A stretch of 64,000 bases of DNA, from assembly GCA_016867265.1 (NCBI GenBank), contig VGJW01000006.1:62001-126000 (forward strand). The letters are read 5' to 3'. Origin of the DNA: Candidatus Tanganyikabacteria bacterium (GTDB lineage Bacteria > Cyanobacteriota > Sericytochromatia > S15B-MN24 > VGJW01). The notes below the pieces were generated by a model that saw nothing but the letters and a program-made list of their open reading frames with translations, had not been told where the DNA came from and made no database searches. How positions within the stretch are numbered: position 1 is the first letter of the stretch; every line of letters starts with the position of its first letter. The position numbers and the translations under genes were made by a program. Shown one piece after another: positions 60,466 to 64,000 of the stretch.

Positions 60466-61488
60466 TCAGGCGGGCACGTAGACGCCAAGGACGTGGCGAT
60501 TGCCGGGAGGGAAACTGCCCGCACCGCCATAACCCATCTCGCCATCGTTGATGAAGCGACCACCCCCCAATGAGACGGCGATGTCGCCGGCCGTGGGGTG
60601 GCTGGTGCCGGGCGTACCGGGACCCACGACCACGATGGCGCCACGCGGCGCGTCGTAGGGATTGGTCACCTCCAGCTTGCGCAGACCCAACCGCTCCAGA
60701 TTGCCGGGGACATTGGCGTATTCGGCAAAGTTCCGGGCGTAGGCCGAGTGACTGTCCGGCACGCCGGTGGCGGGCATCTTGCCGAAGCCCGACCGCTCGA
60801 TCAGCTTGTAGACGGCCTCATAGCAACGACCACGCGGGCGCTTGCCTCCGTTGGTCTGCTCGGCAAGGTTCGCGATGGCTTCCATCTGCCGGGCGGCATC
60901 ACCGCTGACAGGGCCGACGGCCGCAGCCGTAGCGGCCTTGACCTCTTCGGGCGACTGTCCCGGTGCCCAGCCCTTGCCCGCAACCCAACCTGCCGGAGCG
61001 GCACGCAAGGCCGGATTGGCCGCGACCACCTCACGAGCCGGAGCCGGCTGCACGCCCATTTCGGCAAAGAACCTCAGGCGCTGGGGCTCAGGCATCAGGT
61101 TCACCTGCTCCCAACTGACGGTCTTGCCGTTGTCCGCCCAAACCAACCGCCCTTGGTCGTCCTTCCGCCAAAGCTCACCGTCGACGGCCTTGTGGCCGAA
61201 GTTGAACTCGGACGCGTGGGGGTTTTGCCAATCACCCCAAGTCTGGCCGGCATCTACCCCACCTTGTGCCGTCAAGGCCTTGAGGGTCTCGAGGGCAGGT
61301 GCAGGGGCCGGGCCGACAGGGGGCTGTGGCAGCGATGCCGATGGCGCGAGGCCTCCGGCGCGCGCGCGCCCGACCTGCAACTGGTCCGTACCGGCACGGG
61401 CCACAGACGGGACGGCAGCCGGCACTTCTGCAGCGCCCGGCCGGTTCACCAGTGGCGCCGTCCGAGGCCGAGCGGGTCCCACGCGCAT
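60466..61488 (-). CDS. Protein with CHAP/NlpC-like Cys-His pattern, function unknown
   Basis: A 340-residue protein. Residues 1-65 are Pro/Ala/Arg-rich and probably disordered, with no signal peptide. 'WGDWQNPHASEFNFG' and 'NLMPEPQRLRFFAEMG' are conserved-looking but unassigned. The C-terminal part has Cys222 in 'RPRGRCYEAVYKLIERSG' and His297 in 'GTPGTSHPTAGDIAVSLGG', resembling a Cys-His amidase or CHAP-type centre with a Gly-rich loop. GGAGGGTG lies 7 bases before the ATG at 61488. Homology is uncertain, and activity on peptidoglycan is a guess. Confidence 0.6.
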   Translation of the reverse strand: MRVGPARPRTAPLVNRPGAAEVPAAVPSVARAGTDQLQVGRARAGGLAPSASLPQPPVGPAPAPALETLKALTAQGGVDAGQTWGDWQNPHASEFNFGHKAVDGELWRKDDQGRLVWADNGKTVSWEQVNLMPEPQRLRFFAEMGVQPAPAREVVAANPALRAAPAGWVAGKGWAPGQSPEEVKAATAAAVGPVSGDAARQMEAIANLAEQTNGGKRPRGRCYEAVYKLIERSGFGKMPATGVPDSHSAYARNFAEYANVPGNLERLGLRKLEVTNPYDAPRGAIVVVGPGTPGTSHPTAGDIAVSLGGGRFINDGEMGYGGAGSFPPGNRHVLGVYVPA

Positions 61489-61684
61489 GTCTGCACCCTC
61501 CTATCCAAGTCTGGCCAAGTTAGCTATCCCCTCGGCTGGAAGACACTTGTTTAAGCCCGCTGTAAATCTTCTCGTTAGTGCTACGTTTGCCGCCCTCGGC
61601 AGCATCCGAATGCGATGTATGGCCAGCTCGCAGTGCGTTAGACACGTGACTGATGCGGGAATGTCATGATTAGTATTTTAGAGG

Positions 61685-62446
61685 ATGATTGCCGTGCGTG
61701 ACTCAGTCGGTGGTGGAATGAGCTTGAAACCCGCCATTCCCAGACCTCTCCGGCCGGGCGACCTGTCTGATTCGCGACGAGCAGGTGGAGTGACTACTTC
61801 GCCCGGCGAGCCGGGGCGGGAGGGGTCTGCTCTAGACAATTTTAACAGGATGGACATCAACAAGGACGGGGTTCTGTCCGGCACCGAGTTGAAGGGCGTA
61901 AAACGCGGCGGGCTTAACGACCCCCGTTTTACCGACGGTAAGATTACCAAGGACGAATATTTGTCGTCGAATTCCCGGTCACGGCGGGCGGGTTCGCCTA
62001 CGGGTCCAGGCAGTGGACCGGTCCGGCATCCGGGTCTAGGGTCTGGACTGGCACTGGATCAGGGCAAACTGGGGGAGGTCTTTTTCAACCATCTTGACAA
62101 GAATGCGGACGGCGTCCTGTCCGGCAACGAGATCCGACCGCGGCACAAAGCCAAGGATGCCGATGGCGATGGCCAACTTACGCTGGACGAGTATAGGTCG
62201 CCGACGGCAGTTCCGGCGCTATTCCGCGTTCCGGATGAGGGCAAGGAGCGGTTGGATTTTAATTTGCTCGACAAAAATCAGGATGGCGTCCTGTCCGGCA
62301 ATGAGATCCGGCCGCGGGACAAAGCCAAAGATGCCGATGGCGATGGCCAACTTACGCTAGACGAGTTTAAGCTGGCGGCCCCTGCCTCGACGGGCGACCC
62401 GCCCCGCGTCGCCACGCTTGGGATAGGCCATCGGCGATTTGGATAA
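61685..62446 (+). CDS. Six-EF-hand protein
   Basis: A 253-residue acidic-loop protein. After a Pro/Arg-rich N-terminus without signal peptide, six calcium-binding EF-hand loops occur in three pairs: 'DINKDGVLSGTE', 'DPRFTDGKITKDE', 'DKNADGVLSGNE', 'DADGDGQLTLDE', 'DKNQDGVLSGNE' and 'DADGDGQLTLDE'. The last two pairs are near-identical at DNA level. The start is the ATG at 61685. GTG at 61694 is supported by a better-spaced AGAGG. It is divergent from 60466, with a 196-base intergenic space holding no clear operator. Confidence 0.88.
   Translation: MIAVRDSVGGGMSLKPAIPRPLRPGDLSDSRRAGGVTTSPGEPGREGSALDNFNRMDINKDGVLSGTELKGVKRGGLNDPRFTDGKITKDEYLSSNSRSRRAGSPTGPGSGPVRHPGLGSGLALDQGKLGEVFFNHLDKNADGVLSGNEIRPRHKAKDADGDGQLTLDEYRSPTAVPALFRVPDEGKERLDFNLLDKNQDGVLSGNEIRPRDKAKDADGDGQLTLDEFKLAAPASTGDPPRVATLGIGHRRFG
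62096..62367 (+). repeat. Near-identical 98-bp direct repeat inside the EF-hand gene
   Basis: Bases 62096-62193 and 62270-62367 differ at only a few positions and each encode one EF-hand pair, 174 bases apart, in frame. This shows a recent internal duplication that doubled a calcium-binding module. Few silent changes have accumulated. Confidence 0.85.
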
Positions 62447-62530
62447 CGGGGCTCGCCCGCCCTGCCCGTCCTCGAAGAGGCGTCGTGCGGTGGTAGCTGT
62501 TGGATGGCGGTAGACCAAGGCGGTCCGACT

Positions 62531-62568
62531 GGTTCAGGCCCGGTTCCTCGCGGAACCGGGCCTGAACC
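62531..62568. terminator. Perfect 17-bp hairpin between convergent genes
   Basis: GGTTCAGGCCCGGTTCC and its exact complement flank a TCGC loop, midway between the EF-hand gene stop and the icd stop. No U-tract follows on either strand. The place suggests a bidirectional terminator, of the same U-less style as 11562-11600. Confidence 0.65.
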
Positions 62569-62591
62569 ATTCGCATGCCGCCGTCCGGGCT

Positions 62592-63821
62592 TCAGGCCGT
62601 CACTGTCGTCAGGCCCATCTTGGCCCGAAGGTTCTCGTCGAGCTTGGCGAGGAAGGCTTGGGTCGTCAACCAAGGCTGGTCCTTGCTGACCAAGATTGCG
62701 AGGTCCTTGGTCATATGGCCCGACTCGACCGTCTCCACGCAAACCTGCTCGAGGGTCGTCGCGAACTTCTCGAGTTCGGGGTTACCGTCGAACTTGGCGC
62801 GATAGTAGAGGCCACGGGTCCACGCATAGATGGAAGCGATGGGGTTGGTCGAGGTCTCCCGGCCCTTCTGATGCTCGCGATAGTGTCGGGTGACGGTGCC
62901 GTGGGCCGCCTCGGCCTCGACGGTCTTGCCGTCGGGACTCATCAGCACCGAAGTCATCAGGCCCAGCGACCCGAAGCCCTGAGCCACGGTGTCAGACTGG
63001 ACGTCTCCGTCATAGTTCTTGCAAGCCCACACGAAGGCACCGTTCCACTTGAGCGCCGCCGCCACCATGTCGTCGATCAGGCGATGCTCGTAGGTGATGC
63101 CAAGAGCCTCGAAGCGACCCTTGAACTCGGTCTCGTAGATTTCCTGGAAGAGATCCTTGAAACGGCCGTCGTACGCCTTGAGGATGGTGTTCTTGGTCGA
63201 GAGATACACCGGCCACTTCTTTTCGAGCCCGTAGTTGAGGCAGGCACGCGCGAAGCCCTTGATGGAGTCATCGAGGTTGTACATGCCGAGCGTGACGCCC
63301 GACCCCTTGAAGGTGAAGACTTCCTTCTCGATGACCTGACCGTCGGCACCCTCGAAGCGCATCGTCAGCTTGCCCGCCCCCGGAATGCGGAAGTCGGTGG
63401 CCCGATACTGGTCCCCGAAGGCGTGACGGCCAATGACGATGGGCTCGGTCCAGCCGGGTACCAGGCGCGGCACGTTGCGGCAGATGATGGGCTCGCGGAA
63501 GACCGTGCCGTCGAGTATGTTGCGGATCGTGCCGTTGGGGGACTTCCACATCTGCTTCAGGCCGAACTCGGTCACGCGGGCCTCGTCCGGAGTGATGGTC
63601 GCGCACTTGACGCCCACGCCGTACTGCTTGATGGCGTTGGCTGCGTCGATGGTGACCTGATCGTCCGTCGCATCCCGATGCTCGATGCCCAAGTCGAAAT
63701 ACTTCAGGTCGATGTCGAGGTACGGAAGAATCAGTCGGTCCTTGATGAACTGCCAGATGATGCGGGTCATCTCGTCGCCATCGAGTTCGACGACCGGATT
63801 CTGGACCTTGATCTTGGCCAT
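62592..63821 (-). CDS. icd: NADP-dependent isocitrate dehydrogenase (IDH type II)
   Basis: A 409-residue TCA-cycle enzyme oxidising isocitrate to 2-oxoglutarate with NADP+. The sequence follows the eukaryotic-like subfamily: '[19 protein letters not shown]', '[19 protein letters not shown]' and '[19 protein letters not shown]', then '[19 protein letters not shown]' and '[19 protein letters not shown]'. The ATG at 63821 has AAGGAG 8 bases upstream. The longer in-frame extension lies in the promoter region. It is a single gene with its own promoter at 63853. Confidence 0.96.
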   Translation of the reverse strand: MAKIKVQNPVVELDGDEMTRIIWQFIKDRLILPYLDIDLKYFDLGIEHRDATDDQVTIDAANAIKQYGVGVKCATITPDEARVTEFGLKQMWKSPNGTIRNILDGTVFREPIICRNVPRLVPGWTEPIVIGRHAFGDQYRATDFRIPGAGKLTMRFEGADGQVIEKEVFTFKGSGVTLGMYNLDDSIKGFARACLNYGLEKKWPVYLSTKNTILKAYDGRFKDLFQEIYETEFKGRFEALGITYEHRLIDDMVAAALKWNGAFVWACKNYDGDVQSDTVAQGFGSLGLMTSVLMSPDGKTVEAEAAHGTVTRHYREHQKGRETSTNPIASIYAWTRGLYYRAKFDGNPELEKFATTLEQVCVETVESGHMTKDLAILVSKDQPWLTTQAFLAKLDENLRAKMGLTTVTA

Positions 63822-63852
63822 GGCACGCTCCTTCGCGAGGCTTGGGTGCGGC

Positions 63853-63858
63853 ATGTTA
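63853..63858 (-). promoter_or_regulatory. Extended -10 of icd
   Basis: On the minus strand TAACAT is preceded by TGC (extended -10), 31 bases before the icd ATG. The -35 is weak. The same TAACAT -10 occurs at the fab operon promoter. Confidence 0.5.
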
Positions 63859-63874
63859 GCACGGCCCGGCACCG

Positions 63875-64000
63875 TCAGCGGATGATACGGCCCTCGGGGA
63901 CAGTCCGACGTGCCCACGCCCGAACCAGCGGGAAGACGATGCCCGCCAGCAGCAGGGCGGGGACCGGGGCCAGCAGCGCCAGCAACCGCGCGAGGAGCTG
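63875..64000 (-). CDS. Membrane protein, C-terminal end (cut by window edge)
   Basis: The minus-strand frame is open from 64000 to a TGA at 63875-63877 and reads a hydrophobic helix ('[19 protein letters not shown]') then a basic end ('[16 protein letters not shown]'). It is the last 41 codons of a gene entering from the right. The pattern of one terminal helix plus Arg-rich tail fits an inner-membrane protein. No family can be named. Confidence 0.5.
   Translation of the reverse strand, partial: QLLARLLALLAPVPALLLAGIVFPLVRAWARRTVPEGRIIR

Noticed and set aside
1-64000. CRISPR arrays, insertion sequences or phage genes
   Set aside because: No regularly spaced repeats, transposase motifs or phage structural genes were seen on either strand.

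Overview
The window is a high-GC bacterial chromosome segment with no phage, transposon or CRISPR signature. A porin ending in Phe, lipobox lipoproteins, periplasmic c- and b-type cytochromes and an FMN-binding protein point to a diderm, respiring bacterium. SpoIID, VanW-like, AMMECR1-like, thioester alpha-2-macroglobulin and leaderless papain-like proteins occur together. This mix would fit a deep-branching lineage such as the non-photosynthetic relatives of Cyanobacteria (Sericytochromatia-like). That placement is an impression from gene content, not a demonstrated assignment. TTG and GTG starts are common, many genes overlap by ATGA or GTGA, and recognisable promoters often have a TAnnnT -10.

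Layout. 1-686: end of an AI-2E-type permease. 712-8106 (minus): lipid and translation operon DUF177-rpmF-plsX-fabH-fabD-fabG-acpP-fabF-rnc-rpe, behind smpB. 8783-11600: tandem-GNAT protein, cvpA, a membrane protein and tRNA-Gly, -Cys and -Val. 11643-13507: DUF3788-like protein and NhaD antiporter. 13652-18300: a 7-1-7 Fur-type box, then an outer-membrane porin, an FMN-binding protein, a membrane-anchored Asp-box protein, ApbE and a broken DODA-family dioxygenase gene. 18325-27176: lipoprotein, three subtilases, a deoxyhypusine-synthase-like protein, photolyase, a MUG-type glycosylase and an unknown exported protein. 27181-36719: complete reductive pyrimidine catabolism (hydantoinase, PreT, PreA, ureidopropionase, beta-alanine aminotransferase, NCS1 permease, semialdehyde dehydrogenase).

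36777-51679: papain-like protein, HODM/DUF3445 protein, two ABC-F ATPases, a YceI/cytochrome b/cytochrome c trio, DEAD-box helicase, ArfB, Dam-like methylase, PIG-V-like mannosyltransferase, C39-like protein and HrpB. 51737-60458: a tightly coupled five-gene envelope operon of polytopic membrane protein, minimal penicillin-binding transpeptidase, SpoIID-AMMECR1 fusion, alpha-2-macroglobulin with an intact CGEQ thioester, and VanW-like protein. 60466-64000: Cys/His protein, six-EF-hand protein, NADP isocitrate dehydrogenase and the end of a membrane protein.

Three sets look most worth follow-up. The first is the 51.7-60.5 kb envelope operon, which combines peptidoglycan transpeptidation, glycan cleavage and protease trapping. 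The second is the Fur-boxed flavin/porin operon at 13.7-17.5 kb, possibly an extracytoplasmic flavin-based iron or electron-transfer system. The third is the set of leaderless proteins with disordered, Pro/Ala/Gly-rich N-termini (36777, 48351, 60466, 61685), which could be substrates of one export route. No gene-free stretch exceeds about 240 bases.
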